From the NCBI RefSeq assembly GCF_003207815.1, contig NZ_NKTX01000001.1, forward strand, positions 310,001 to 374,000: a stretch of DNA of 64,000 nt. Reading direction: 5' to 3'. The translations under genes and the position numbers were made by a program. Below, one piece after another: positions 45,711 through 54,975 of this stretch (position 1 is the first letter of the stretch; the number at the start of each line of letters is the position of its first letter). The stretch is from Komagataeibacter oboediens (lineage in GTDB: Bacteria > Pseudomonadota > Alphaproteobacteria > Acetobacterales > Acetobacteraceae). Under the pieces are notes generated by a model. The model was given only the letters and a program-made list of their open reading frames with translations. It was not told the origin of the DNA and ran no database searches.

Positions 45711-47597
45711 TTATTCCGCGCTGGCGGCTTCCAGTTCCGTTTCTGCTTCCAGCCAGTCTTCTTCCGCGCGGTCATGTTCGCGCGCGATGGCGGCCAGACG
45801 GGTGTTCAGCGCGGTGACTTCATCGGCCCTGCCGCTTTCATACAGCTTCGGGTCGGCCAGACGGGCTTCCAGCTTCGCGCGTTCGGCCACCAGTCGGGCC
45901 ATCAGCTGTTCCGCGTCACGGATGCGCTTGCGCAGCGGGGCCGTGGCCTTGCGGGCTTCGGCGCGTTCGCGGCGGTCGTCGCGTTTCGGGGCGGCGGCAG
46001 GGCGGGCGGGGTCGTTGTTCGATACCGCGCGCGCGCGTTCGGTCAGCCACGTGCGGTATTCCGCCATGTCGCCGTCAAACGGACGCACGGTGCCATCGCC
46101 CACCAGCCACAGCCGGTCGGCCACCAGTTCAACCAGATGCGGGTCATGGCTGATCAGCAGGACCGCACCTTCGAATTCCGCCAATGCGCGGATCAGCGCA
46201 TCGCGTGCGTCAAGGTCAAGATGGTTGGTCGGTTCATCCAGAATCAGCAGGTGCGGCGCATCGCGCGTGGCCAGTGCCAGCAGCAGGCGGGCCTTTTCGC
46301 CCCCGGACAGGTCGCGCGTGGGTGTTTCCGCACGTTCCGCGTCCAGCCCGAAGCGGGCAAGCTGCGCGCGCACGGCGGGCGGCGTGGCGTCGGGCAGGGC
46401 GCGGGCCATGTGGTCCACCGGGGTTTCGTCGGGGCGCAGTTCCTCGGCCTGATGCTGGGCGAAATAGCCGACCTTCAGCTTCGGACTGTGCTGCATTGTG
46501 CCCGATTGCGGTTCCAGCCGTCCCGCCACCAGCTTGGCGAAGGTGGATTTGCCGTTGCCGTTCGCACCCAGCAGGGCGATCCGGTCTTCCATGTCGATGC
46601 GCAGCGACAGGTTGGACAGGATGGTGTGGTCGCCATACCCGGCCGAAACCCGTTCCATGGTCAGCATGGGCGGCGGCAGGGGGGAGGGTTCGGGAAAGGA
46701 AAAGTGGCTGGGCGTATCCTCCACCACGCTGTCGATCTGCGGCAGTTTTTCCAGCGCCTTGATGCGGGCCTGCGCCTGCTTGGCCTTGGTGGCCTTGGCG
46801 CGGAAACGGTCCACGAAGGACTGCATGTGCGCGCGCTTGGCATTGATGCGTTCGGCCATGCGGGCCTGCTGCAGGGCCTGTTCGGTGCGGACGCGCACGA
46901 ATTCCTCATACCCGCCCGGCGTCAGCGTCAGCTTGCCGCGGTCCAGATGGGCGATGGCGTCAACCGCGCGGTCCAGCAGCCCCCGGTCGTGACTGACGAT
47001 CAGGGCCGCGCCCGAAAAGCGCGCCAGCCAGTTTTCCAGCCAGATCGTGGCCTCAAGATCGAGGTGGTTGGTCGGCTCATCCAGCAACAGCAGGTCGGGG
47101 TTGAGGAACAGCGCGGTGGCAAGGGCGACGCGCATGCGCCACCCGCCCGAAAAGTCCGATACCGGGCGTGTCTGCGCCTGCGCATCGAACCCCAGCCCGG
47201 ACAGGATGGCCGCCGCCCGCGCCGGTGCGCTGTGGGCATCAATCGCCAGCAGGCGTTCATGAATGTCGGCAATGCGGGCGGGATCGGTCGTGGTTTCGGA
47301 TTCGCGCAGCAGCTCCGTCCGTTCGGTATCGCCCGCCAGCACCGTATCCAGCAGCGAGCCATAGCCCGTGGGCGCTTCCTGCCTGATCCGCGCCATGCGC
47401 GCGCGCGACGACATGTGGATCGTGCCGCCATCGGGCGCGATATCCCCCGCGATTGCGGCCAGAAGGGTTGATTTGCCTGCCCCGTTGCGGCCGACCAGGC
47501 CGATCTTGCGCCCCGGATCAATGCTCAGGCTGGCACCATCAAGCAGGGTGCGTCCTGCGATGCGCAGGGTCAGGTCGGATATGACGAGCAGGCTCAC
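45711..47597 (-). CDS. ABC-F family ATPase (translation-associated)
   Basis: This 628-residue soluble protein has two ABC domains. Domain 1 has GRNGAGKST and the signature FSGGWRMRVALA; domain 2 has GANGNGKST and LSGGEKARLLLALA. Each is followed by LLLDEPTNHLDL-type Walker B. A charged helical linker (AKRAHMQSFVDRFRAKATKAK) separates the domains, and a coiled-coil-like C-terminal arm (residues about 545-625) resembles YheS/Uup. ABC-F proteins act on the ribosome rather than transport. The exact subgroup cannot be fixed without an alignment. Confidence 0.93.
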   Translation of the reverse strand: MSLLVISDLTLRIAGRTLLDGASLSIDPGRKIGLVGRNGAGKSTLLAAIAGDIAPDGGTIHMSSRARMARIRQEAPTGYGSLLDTVLAGDTERTELLRESETTTDPARIADIHERLLAIDAHSAPARAAAILSGLGFDAQAQTRPVSDFSGGWRMRVALATALFLNPDLLLLDEPTNHLDLEATIWLENWLARFSGAALIVSHDRGLLDRAVDAIAHLDRGKLTLTPGGYEEFVRVRTEQALQQARMAERINAKRAHMQSFVDRFRAKATKAKQAQARIKALEKLPQIDSVVEDTPSHFSFPEPSPLPPPMLTMERVSAGYGDHTILSNLSLRIDMEDRIALLGANGNGKSTFAKLVAGRLEPQSGTMQHSPKLKVGYFAQHQAEELRPDETPVDHMARALPDATPPAVRAQLARFGLDAERAETPTRDLSGGEKARLLLALATRDAPHLLILDEPTNHLDLDARDALIRALAEFEGAVLLISHDPHLVELVADRLWLVGDGTVRPFDGDMAEYRTWLTERARAVSNNDPARPAAAPKRDDRRERAEARKATAPLRKRIRDAEQLMARLVAERAKLEARLADPKLYESGRADEVTALNTRLAAIAREHDRAEEDWLEAETELEAASAE

Positions 47598-47757
47598 GGG
47601 CGGAAAACTCCGGCAATATGGGGGACATGGCTGGTTTCGTGCGGGTTGTACCTACCAGTCTGCGGCGATATGCTCTAGATGGCGCTTGTAAGGTGATGTC
47701 GGCTTATGTCCAATGCCGCCTCGTATATTTCAGAACCCGTTTGAAAGGAGCTGTCCC

Positions 47758-48180
47758 ATGGCAGTCGAACGTACCCTCTCGATCATCAAGCCCGATGCGA
47801 CCCGCCGCAACCTGACCGGCAAGATCAATGCCGTGTTCGAAGGCAACGGCCTGCGCATCGTCGCACAGAAGCGCATCCAGCTGACGAAGGCGACCGCTGG
47901 CGCATTCTATGAAGTGCACAAGGAACGCCCGTTCTACAACGATCTGGTGTCCTTCATGATCTCTGGCCCGGTCGTGGTGCAGGTTCTCGAAGGTGAGAAC
48001 GCTGTCCTGAAGAACCGCGAAGTGATGGGTGCCACCGACCCGAAGAAGGCCGAAGCCCACACCATCCGTGCGCAGTTTGCCGAAAGCATCGAAGCAAACT
48101 CCGTCCACGGTTCCGACAGCCTTGAAAACGCGAAGAACGAAATTTCCTTCTTCTTCGCCGGCACGGAAATCCTGCCCTGA
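47758..48180 (+). CDS. ndk: Nucleoside-diphosphate kinase
   Basis: This 140-residue enzyme transfers gamma-phosphate between nucleoside di- and triphosphates. It has [15 protein letters not shown] and [17 protein letters not shown]. The catalytic His lies in the NSVHGSDS signature, and FFFAGTEI at the end is typical. AAAGGAG precedes the ATG at 47758. It is monocistronic, followed by a GC-rich terminator, and is upstream of repeats. Confidence 0.98.
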   Translation: MAVERTLSIIKPDATRRNLTGKINAVFEGNGLRIVAQKRIQLTKATAGAFYEVHKERPFYNDLVSFMISGPVVVQVLEGENAVLKNREVMGATDPKKAEAHTIRAQFAESIEANSVHGSDSLENAKNEISFFFAGTEILP

Positions 48181-48224
48181 TCCCTATGGGTCATGGTGGC
48201 GGGGGCTTTCGTCCCCGCTAATGG

Positions 48225-48252
48225 AAAAGCCGGCCCTCGGGCCGGCTTTTTT
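48225..48252 (+). terminator. ndk terminator
   Basis: GCCGGCCC and GGGCCGGC pair around TC, extended by AAAA/TTTT and ending in a T run. A smaller hairpin GCGGGG...CCCCGC precedes it at about 48199-48218. Confidence 0.9.
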
Positions 48253-48261
48253 CATGTCTGG

Positions 48262-48395
48262 AGGCTGTTCAGAAAGGCAGCCTTTGCGCCATCGCGCAGA
48301 ACATCAAAGAAGTTTTTGGTGAAGCTTTTTTCAAAAAGCTTCAGAAGACGCTGCCCTTTGAAGAGGGCAGCACCTGAAAACGTTTGTTTTTGTCT
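48262..48395. repeat. Composite hairpin repeat between ndk and purN
   Basis: Two stems in tandem: AGCTTTTTT/CAAAAAGCT at about 48323-48340, then GCTGCCCTT/AGAGGGCAGC at about 48350-48371, joined by TCAGAAGAC and flanked by GAAGTTTTTGGTG and CTGAAAACGTTTG. A partial copy AGAAAGGCAGCCTTT precedes them at 48271-48285. The core is related to the elements at 5085 and 45641. Komagataeibacter genomes carry similar intergenic sequences as I recall, but I cannot check copy number here. Confidence 0.65.
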
Positions 48396-48403
48396 ATCAA
48401 CGA

Positions 48404-49027
48404 TCAGACCGATAGCAGGCAGTCCGCCGCGGTGGCGGCGGGCGCTGCATCTGGAACCAGCACGCGCCGCAGCGCGGCGGGATACAGGCGGTGCTCCTGC
48501 TGCAGTACGCGCGCGCCCAGCACATCGGGTGTATCATCGGCCAGAACGGGCACCGCCGCCTGCCCGATGATCGGGCCTTCATCCATCCCCTCCGTCACCC
48601 AGTGGACGGTGCAGCCATGGATGCGCGCGCCACTTTCCAGCGCGCGTTCATGCGTATGCAGCCCGGGGAAGGCCGGCAGCAGACTGGGGTGGATGTTCAG
48701 CATCCGCCCCGCCCATGCGGTGGTCAGGAACGGGGTCAGCAGGCGCATGTAGCCCGCAAGGCAGACATATTCCACGCCCGCCGCGTGCAGTGCCGCGTCC
48801 AGTGCGCGTTCGTGCGCTGCGCGGTCCCGGCGGTAGTCGCGATGGTCGATGGCCTGTGTGGCAAGGCCCGCCGCGCGCGCCACCTCCAGGCCCGGCGCAT
48901 CGGGGTTGTTGCTCAGCACAAGGGCGATGCGGGCGGGGTAATCGGGGCGGGCGCACGAATCGATCAGCGCGCGCATGTTGCTGCCGCGCCCGCTGATCAG
49001 GATCGCGATGGGTGTTTTATAGGTCAC
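48404..49027 (-). CDS. purN: Phosphoribosylglycinamide formyltransferase
   Basis: This 207-residue enzyme uses 10-formyl-tetrahydrofolate to formylate GAR in purine synthesis. Visible are the start AILISGRGSNMRAL and the catalytic block NIHPSLLPAFPGLHTHERAL (Asn and His). GCTVHWVTEGMDEGPIIGQ carries the catalytic Asp. It lies eight bases after purM on the same strand. Confidence 0.97.
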   Translation of the reverse strand: MTYKTPIAILISGRGSNMRALIDSCARPDYPARIALVLSNNPDAPGLEVARAAGLATQAIDHRDYRRDRAAHERALDAALHAAGVEYVCLAGYMRLLTPFLTTAWAGRMLNIHPSLLPAFPGLHTHERALESGARIHGCTVHWVTEGMDEGPIIGQAAVPVLADDTPDVLGARVLQQEHRLYPAALRRVLVPDAAPAATAADCLLSV

Positions 49028-49035
49028 AGGCCGGT

Positions 49036-50136
49036 TCAGTCACGCAGTTCGGGCAGTTCGTCAAAGCTCAGCGTGGCCGGGCTGTCGGGGCTGTCGCCCT
49101 GCGTGATCGTGCCGATGACAAAAGCCTGCTGCCCGCGTGCGGTCAGGCGTGCCATGGCGGCGTCGCTGTCGCGCACCACCAGCACCATGCCCACGCCGCA
49201 GTTGAAGACGCGCAGCATTTCTTCGGTCGTGACATTGCCGATGCTGGCCAGCCACGGGAAGACCGGCGGGATCGGCCATGCCGTGCCATCCACCACCGCC
49301 CGCACGCCCTCTGGCAGTACGCGCGGCAGGTTGCCCGGCAGGCCGCCGCCCGTAATGTGGGCCGCCCCCACCAGAAGGCCCGCGTGGTGCAGGTCCAGCA
49401 CCGGGCGGACATACAGCGTGGTGGGCGTCATCAGCGCCTGCGCCAGTGTCTGGCCATCGGCGAAGGGGCACGGTGCGTCCCATGCCAGTCCGCTGCGCCT
49501 GACGATGTCGCGTACCAGCGAGAATCCATTGGAATGCACGCCGGCGGAGGGCAGGGCGATCAGCGTATCGCCGGGCCGGATATCACCCGGCAGCAGCGCC
49601 GTGCGTTCCGCCGCCCCGACCGAGAAACCGGCAAGGTCATAATGGCCGGGCGCGTACATGCCCGGCATTTCCGCGGTCTCCCCCCCCACCAGCGCGCAGC
49701 CGGAGTCGGCACAGCCTCTGGCGATGCCACGCACGACCTTGGCCGCGTCCTCGATCGACAGTTTGCCGGTCGCGAAATAATCCAGGAAGAACAGCGGTGT
49801 TGCGCCCTGCACCACCAGGTCGTTGACGCACATGGCGACAAGGTCGATGCCCACCGTCTCATGCAGGCCGCTTTCAATGGCGATCATGAGCTTGGTGCCC
49901 ACGCCATCGGTGCAGGACACCAGGATGGGATCGGAAAAACCGGCCGCCTTCAGGTCAAACAGCGCGCCGAAACCGCCCAGGCCCCCCATGGTGCCGGGAC
50001 GGTCCGTTGCCTTGGCGGCGGGCTTGATGACTTCGACAAGCGCGTCACCGGCGGCAATGTCCACCCCGGCATCGCGGTAGGTGGCGCCAGGCGCTGTATC
50101 GGATGAAGCATTGGGCGGGCAGGGGGCGGACGTCAT
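49036..50136 (-). CDS. purM: Phosphoribosylformylglycinamidine cyclo-ligase (AIR synthetase)
   Basis: This 366-residue enzyme closes the imidazole ring of AIR using ATP. It begins with a short extension, then [57 protein letters not shown], and [16 protein letters not shown], all diagnostic of PurM. The ATG at 50136 is the only good start. Divergent from the HdaA-like gene. Confidence 0.97.
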   Translation of the reverse strand: MTSAPCPPNASSDTAPGATYRDAGVDIAAGDALVEVIKPAAKATDRPGTMGGLGGFGALFDLKAAGFSDPILVSCTDGVGTKLMIAIESGLHETVGIDLVAMCVNDLVVQGATPLFFLDYFATGKLSIEDAAKVVRGIARGCADSGCALVGGETAEMPGMYAPGHYDLAGFSVGAAERTALLPGDIRPGDTLIALPSAGVHSNGFSLVRDIVRRSGLAWDAPCPFADGQTLAQALMTPTTLYVRPVLDLHHAGLLVGAAHITGGGLPGNLPRVLPEGVRAVVDGTAWPIPPVFPWLASIGNVTTEEMLRVFNCGVGMVLVVRDSDAAMARLTARGQQAFVIGTITQGDSPDSPATLSFDELPELRD

Positions 50137-50192
50137 GCGGGGGCCTTTTTCGTAATCAAACTATCACTTTCCCGGACTCCCGCACGCGGGCT

Positions 50193-51041
50193 ATGAAAAC
50201 CGTCGTATGGGACCGGGGTCGAACGGACTTCCGGCCTTCTTTACGTCAAGGCGGGGCAACGCACAAAGCGGTGGTTGAAGGCACGAAGCTGAAAACGGAT
50301 GAAAACGCGGTTGCGGGGGTGATCGGGCAACTGGTGTTGCCGTTTGCCCACACGCCACGTTTTGCAGTGGGGGACTTTGTCTTTTCCGCTTCCAACGCGG
50401 CTGCGCGCAGCTGGGTTCTTGGTCCCACGCCATGGCCCGAGCGCAGGCTGGCACTGTGGGGGGCGGCCGGCACGGGCAAGACCCATATGCTGGAAATATG
50501 GGCGCGTGTGCATGATGCGGTGCTGCTGCATGGCGGCAGCCTGTCCCTTGCACATGTCACCGCCCTGTTCGCCGCGCGCGCCACGGGGGCTCCGGTCATG
50601 GCCATGGCGGTGGACCGGGCCGATGAATGCAGGGATGAACGCGCGCTGCTGCACCTGCTCAATACCGCGCGTGAACAGCGGATTGCCCTGCTTCTGGGCG
50701 GGCGGACACCACCGGCGCGCTGGCCCGTGGCCCTGCCTGACCTGGCCAGCAGGCTGCGCGCGACCATGGCGGTGGCCATACGGCAGCCGGGCGACGGGCT
50801 GCTGCGCGTGCTGCTGCTGCGCCTGCTGGCGGAACGGCAGATTGTCGTATCGCAGCCGGTTGTGGAATGGCTTCTGCGGCGCCTGCCACGGACTGCGCGG
50901 GCGATGCAGGACGCGGTGGACCGGCTGGATCATGCCGCCCTTGCCTGCGGGCGGCCCATTACCCGCGGCCTTGCCGCACGCGCGTTGGCGGACATGCTGG
51001 TGGACACGATATCGGCCGCCGCCAGCGTGCCCGGGGACTGA
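50193..51041 (+). CDS. HdaA/DnaA-like AAA+ ATPase (regulatory inactivation of DnaA), probable
   Basis: This protein of about 282 residues has the DnaA-type P-loop LWGAAGTGKTHML and QLVLPFAHTPRF near the start, the beta-clamp-binding-like motif seen in Hda proteins (QL.LP). A DnaA-like lid and C-terminal helices follow; the DNA-binding domain IV of DnaA is absent. Hda with the loaded clamp stimulates ATP hydrolysis by DnaA to limit re-initiation. The start is uncertain: ATG at 50193 leaves 42 extra residues before the clamp motif, and GTG at 50319 would begin directly before it. It precedes ppk by 48 bases. Confidence 0.82.
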   Translation: MKTVVWDRGRTDFRPSLRQGGATHKAVVEGTKLKTDENAVAGVIGQLVLPFAHTPRFAVGDFVFSASNAAARSWVLGPTPWPERRLALWGAAGTGKTHMLEIWARVHDAVLLHGGSLSLAHVTALFAARATGAPVMAMAVDRADECRDERALLHLLNTAREQRIALLLGGRTPPARWPVALPDLASRLRATMAVAIRQPGDGLLRVLLLRLLAERQIVVSQPVVEWLLRRLPRTARAMQDAVDRLDHAALACGRPITRGLAARALADMLVDTISAAASVPGD

Positions 51042-51089
51042 ACCATACGGTTGCTCTGGCCAACAGGCGTGTCGCTGGCCTAGGGTCAT

Positions 51090-53402
51090 ATGCAACAAAG
51101 AACACCACCCCCGAACGGGAGACCGAATCCATTGGCTACATCGCCACGCAAAGCCCCGGAAGATACCCCGCGCAAGCCGCGTCCGCGCGCGCGCAGCCGC
51201 AAGCCGGCCGCGACCGGGCGGCAGGTTGCGGTACGTGCGCCGATGGAACCCGTACCCGACGCCACATCGCCCGCGCGCTTCATCAACCGTGAACTGTCAT
51301 GGCTCGATTTCAACCAGCGCGTGGTGGACGAAGCCGACAACCCACGCAATCCGCTGCTTGAACGCGTGCGCTTCCTGTCGATCAGCGCCAGCAACCTTGA
51401 CGAGTTCTATTCCGTGCGCGTGGCCGGGCTGGTGGGGCAGGTGCGCGAGGGGCTGGTCAAGACATCCCCCGACGGGCTGACGCCACAGCAGCAGCTGTCC
51501 GCCGTGCGCGAGCGTACCGGGCGCCTGCTGCAGGAACAGCAGCGCATCTGGCGCGACCTGCAGCGCGAGCTGGAGGAGGCGGGCATTGTCGTGCGCGATG
51601 AAATCTCCTTCACGCCAGAGGAGCAGGCATGGCTGGAAACCTGTTTCATGGAACGGGTCTTTCCCGTCCTGACCCCGCTGGCCATCGACCCGGCCCATCC
51701 GCTGCCCTTCATTCCCAACATGGGTATTGCGCAGGCATTGCGGCTGATGAATGCCGAAACAGGCCAGTTCGTGATGGAGGCGCTGATCCTGCTGCCCGCG
51801 CGGATCGAACGCTTCATCCGCCTGCCGGCTGCCCTGTCGCCACCGGGGGTGACGCGTTTCATCCTGCTGGAACGGCTGATTGTCATGTGCATCGACCGCC
51901 TGTTCCCCGGTCTTGTGGCAGGGGACTGGGGGGTGATGCGCGTGGTGCGCGATACGGACGTGGAATTCGAGGACGAGGCCGAGGATCTGGTCCGGTCGTA
52001 TGAAAGCGCGCTGAAACGCCGCAGGCGGGGCGTGGTGATCCATCTGGACATCGAGGCCCGCATGCCCGAGGACCTGGCCCGGTCCATGGCCGAGGGGCTG
52101 GCCCCGCCACCGGATGAAGTGTTCGTGCAGTCCGGGCTGATCGGCGTGGTCGACCTCAAGCAGCTGATTGTCGATGACCGGCCCGACCTGCTGTTCGCCC
52201 CCTATACCCCACGTTTTCCCGAACGGATTGTCGATTGCGGGGGCGACTGCTTCGCTGCCATCCGCGCGCGCGACATGATCGTGCATCACCCCTTTGAAAG
52301 CTTTGACGTGGTGGTGCAGTTCCTGCGTCAGGCCGCCATCGATCCCGCCGTGGTCGCGATCAAGCAGACGCTTTACCGCACATCGCGCGACAGCCCCATC
52401 GTCAAGGCCCTGATCGAGGCGGCGGAAGCTGGCAAGGCCGTGACCGCCATGGTGGAACTGCGTGCGCGCTTTGATGAGGAAGCCAACATCCGCCTTGCCC
52501 GCGCGCTGGAAGGGGCGGGGGTGCAGGTGGTCTTTGGCTTTTCCGACCTCAAGACGCATGCCAAGCTCAGCCTTGTCGTGCGGCGCGAGGGGGGGGCGTT
52601 GCGCTCCTACGCCCATTTCGGCACCGGCAATTATCACCCGATCACGGCGCGGATCTATACCGACCTGTCGTTTTTCACCTGCAATCCCGAACTGGCGCGG
52701 GACTCGGCGCGGCTGTTCAATTACATGACCGGCTACGCCGTGCCCGCGCGGATGGAGGCGATCGCATTTTCGCCCGTGACCATCCGCCGCACGATCGAGG
52801 AACTGATCGCGGGGGAAATCGCCCATGTGCAGGCAGGCCGTCCGGGGCAGATCTGGCTCAAGATGAACTCACTGGTTGATCCCGACCTGATCGACCGGCT
52901 GTACGCCGCGTCATGCGCCGGGGTGAAGATCACGGCCGTGGTGCGGGGGATCTGCTGCCTGCGCCCCGGTGTTCCGGGGCTGTCGGACAATATCAAGGTC
53001 AAGTCGATTGTCGGGCGTTTTCTGGAACATGCCCGCATCTACGCCTTTGGCGACGGGCACCGGCTGCCCAGCCGGCAGGCGAAGCTGTATATTTCCTCGG
53101 CGGACTGGATGCAGCGCAACATGGACTGGCGGGTGGAAAGCATGGTGCCCATGCTGGACCCGCAGGTCCATGCCCGCGTGCTTGAGCAGATCATGATGAT
53201 CGACCTCAAGGACAACCTGCAGTCGTGGATTCTACAGCGGAACGGTGTATGGCGTCGGCTGGAGCCGGGGCGTCGACCCTTTTCATCCCATGAATATTTC
53301 ATGGAACATCCGGTCCATGCAGGACGGGCCACGGTGGGCGATGCCCCGATCCGGGTCAGCGCGTCCCAGCCATGGCATGCGGAACAGACGATTGAGGACT
53401 AG
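51090..53402 (+). CDS. ppk: Polyphosphate kinase 1
   Basis: This 770-residue enzyme makes polyphosphate from ATP. After a basic proline-rich extension of about 60 residues it has [17 protein letters not shown], the [11 protein letters not shown] region, and [15 protein letters not shown] with the phosphorylated catalytic histidine. [12 protein letters not shown] and a second histidine region near [20 protein letters not shown] follow, all typical of PPK1. The ATG at 51090 lacks a good binding site; a later start is possible because the first 50 residues are not conserved. ppx follows 27 bases downstream. Confidence 0.97.
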   Translation: MQQRTPPPNGRPNPLATSPRKAPEDTPRKPRPRARSRKPAATGRQVAVRAPMEPVPDATSPARFINRELSWLDFNQRVVDEADNPRNPLLERVRFLSISASNLDEFYSVRVAGLVGQVREGLVKTSPDGLTPQQQLSAVRERTGRLLQEQQRIWRDLQRELEEAGIVVRDEISFTPEEQAWLETCFMERVFPVLTPLAIDPAHPLPFIPNMGIAQALRLMNAETGQFVMEALILLPARIERFIRLPAALSPPGVTRFILLERLIVMCIDRLFPGLVAGDWGVMRVVRDTDVEFEDEAEDLVRSYESALKRRRRGVVIHLDIEARMPEDLARSMAEGLAPPPDEVFVQSGLIGVVDLKQLIVDDRPDLLFAPYTPRFPERIVDCGGDCFAAIRARDMIVHHPFESFDVVVQFLRQAAIDPAVVAIKQTLYRTSRDSPIVKALIEAAEAGKAVTAMVELRARFDEEANIRLARALEGAGVQVVFGFSDLKTHAKLSLVVRREGGALRSYAHFGTGNYHPITARIYTDLSFFTCNPELARDSARLFNYMTGYAVPARMEAIAFSPVTIRRTIEELIAGEIAHVQAGRPGQIWLKMNSLVDPDLIDRLYAASCAGVKITAVVRGICCLRPGVPGLSDNIKVKSIVGRFLEHARIYAFGDGHRLPSRQAKLYISSADWMQRNMDWRVESMVPMLDPQVHARVLEQIMMIDLKDNLQSWILQRNGVWRRLEPGRRPFSSHEYFMEHPVHAGRATVGDAPIRVSASQPWHAEQTIED

Positions 53403-53429
53403 GGATTACGGTATGGGTGCGGTCATGGC

Positions 53430-54944
53430 ATGGTGGGCTGGCGACATATGGGGCCGGATGTGACGGTGGATGGCGGGTTTCGCCGCTCGGCGGTCATAGA
53501 TCTGGGATCGAATTCCGTCCGCCTTGTGGTGTTTGACGGGATTTCGCGCAATCCGGCTCCCATTTTCAATGAAAAGGTGGTCCTGCGACTGGGGCGGGGC
53601 CTGAATGCGACGGGACGCCTGAATGAGGAAGCCGTACCCCTGGCGATGGAGGTCATGGCCCGTTTCAACGCCATCGCGCGCGGGATGGAGGCCAGTCCGT
53701 TCGAGGTCCTGGCCACCGCCGCCGTGCGTGACGCCAGCAACGGGCCGGAATTCGTGGCGGGGCTGAAATCCCGGCTGCCCGGCGTTCCGATCCGTATCCT
53801 GAGCGGGGAGGAGGAAGCCGATTATTCCGCCACCGGCGTCCTGTGCGGCATACCGGACGCCAACGGGCTGGTGGCCGATATTGGCGGCGGGTCGCTGGAA
53901 CTGATCCGGCTGGAAAACGGGCGCAAGCTCAATGCCTGCACGCTGCCGCTGGGTGTGATCAGGCTGAATGACCGTGCCGATGGCGATCTGGCCCGCGCCC
54001 GCGCGCTGGTGGACGAGGATCTGGCCAGGGTTGGGTGGCTGGATGACGTGCATGGCCAGGACCTGTACCTGGTGGGCGGGGCGTTTCGCGCGCTGGCACG
54101 CATGCAGATCGCCCGGACGGCCTACCCACTGAATATCGTGCATCTGTACAGCCTCACGCCCGATGTTACGCGGGAAATGGCGGACTGGATCATTGGTGCG
54201 GGCAAGCGTTCGCTCGAACGCCTGCCCGGCGTGCCGCGCAAGCGGCTGGAGGATGCGCCTTACGCCGCGACGGTGCTGCGCAGGCTCATGCGGCGTACGC
54301 ATTCAACGGGGCTGGTGTTCTGTGTCGATGGCCTGCGCGAAGGCTGGTACATGCGCAACGTCGCCGCCAGCGTGTCGGGAAATGACCCGCAGGATGCCGT
54401 CGCGCGTGAAATGTGCAGCATGCTGGGACGCAGCATGACCCTGCCCGAACGTCTGGCGGAATGGACCGCGCCCCTTTTCCCGGATGAAGGTCAGGTCGCA
54501 ACCCGCCTGCGCAGCGTTGCATGCTGGCTGTCGGACGTGGGCGCGCATGATCACCCCGAGTACCGCGCGGAACAGACCTATCTGCGTATCCTGCGCATGC
54601 AGGGGGTGGGCTTTACCCATCAGGCGCGTGCGTTCCTGTCACTGACGCTTGCGGTCCGGTATGGCGCGGATCTGTCGGTGGCGTATCTGCAGCCGTCGCG
54701 GCAGCTGCTGGATCAGGTACAGTTTGGCCGTGCCGTGGCGCTGGGGCAGGCATTGCGGCTGGCCTATACCGTCAGTGGCGGGACCGAGGCGCTGCTGGAT
54801 GGCACGCGGCTGGACTGTATGGACGGCGTCCTGTCGCTGCATTTCGCGCCGGGGCGCGATGTGGTGCAGGGCGAAAGCGTGCGCCGCAGGCTGGAACGGC
54901 TGGGCACTGCGCTGGATATGACGGTCAGGATCCGCGATCACTGA
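53430..54944 (+). CDS. ppx: Exopolyphosphatase (Ppx/GppA family)
   Basis: This 504-residue protein has the actin-like phosphatase domain: AVIDLGSNSVRLVVFDG, ATAAVRDASNGPEFV, LSGEEEADYSATGVLCG and VADIGGGSLELI. The C-terminal HD-like helical domain is present. It degrades polyphosphate or pppGpp; pairing with ppk favours polyphosphate. The N-terminal 15 residues are not conserved, so the start may be the ATG 18 bases further on. Downstream 31 bases lies the hydantoinase-like gene, which could be read through. Confidence 0.95.
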   Translation: MVGWRHMGPDVTVDGGFRRSAVIDLGSNSVRLVVFDGISRNPAPIFNEKVVLRLGRGLNATGRLNEEAVPLAMEVMARFNAIARGMEASPFEVLATAAVRDASNGPEFVAGLKSRLPGVPIRILSGEEEADYSATGVLCGIPDANGLVADIGGGSLELIRLENGRKLNACTLPLGVIRLNDRADGDLARARALVDEDLARVGWLDDVHGQDLYLVGGAFRALARMQIARTAYPLNIVHLYSLTPDVTREMADWIIGAGKRSLERLPGVPRKRLEDAPYAATVLRRLMRRTHSTGLVFCVDGLREGWYMRNVAASVSGNDPQDAVAREMCSMLGRSMTLPERLAEWTAPLFPDEGQVATRLRSVACWLSDVGAHDHPEYRAEQTYLRILRMQGVGFTHQARAFLSLTLAVRYGADLSVAYLQPSRQLLDQVQFGRAVALGQALRLAYTVSGGTEALLDGTRLDCMDGVLSLHFAPGRDVVQGESVRRRLERLGTALDMTVRIRDH

Positions 54945-54975
54945 TCTGACCGGCAGGAACTGAATACAGGGCGAT

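Noticed and set aside
45663-47471. 602-codon open frame antisense to the ABC-F gene
   Set aside because: The ABC-F protein with two Walker A/B sets and signatures is certain; the antisense product is arginine/glycine-rich noise.
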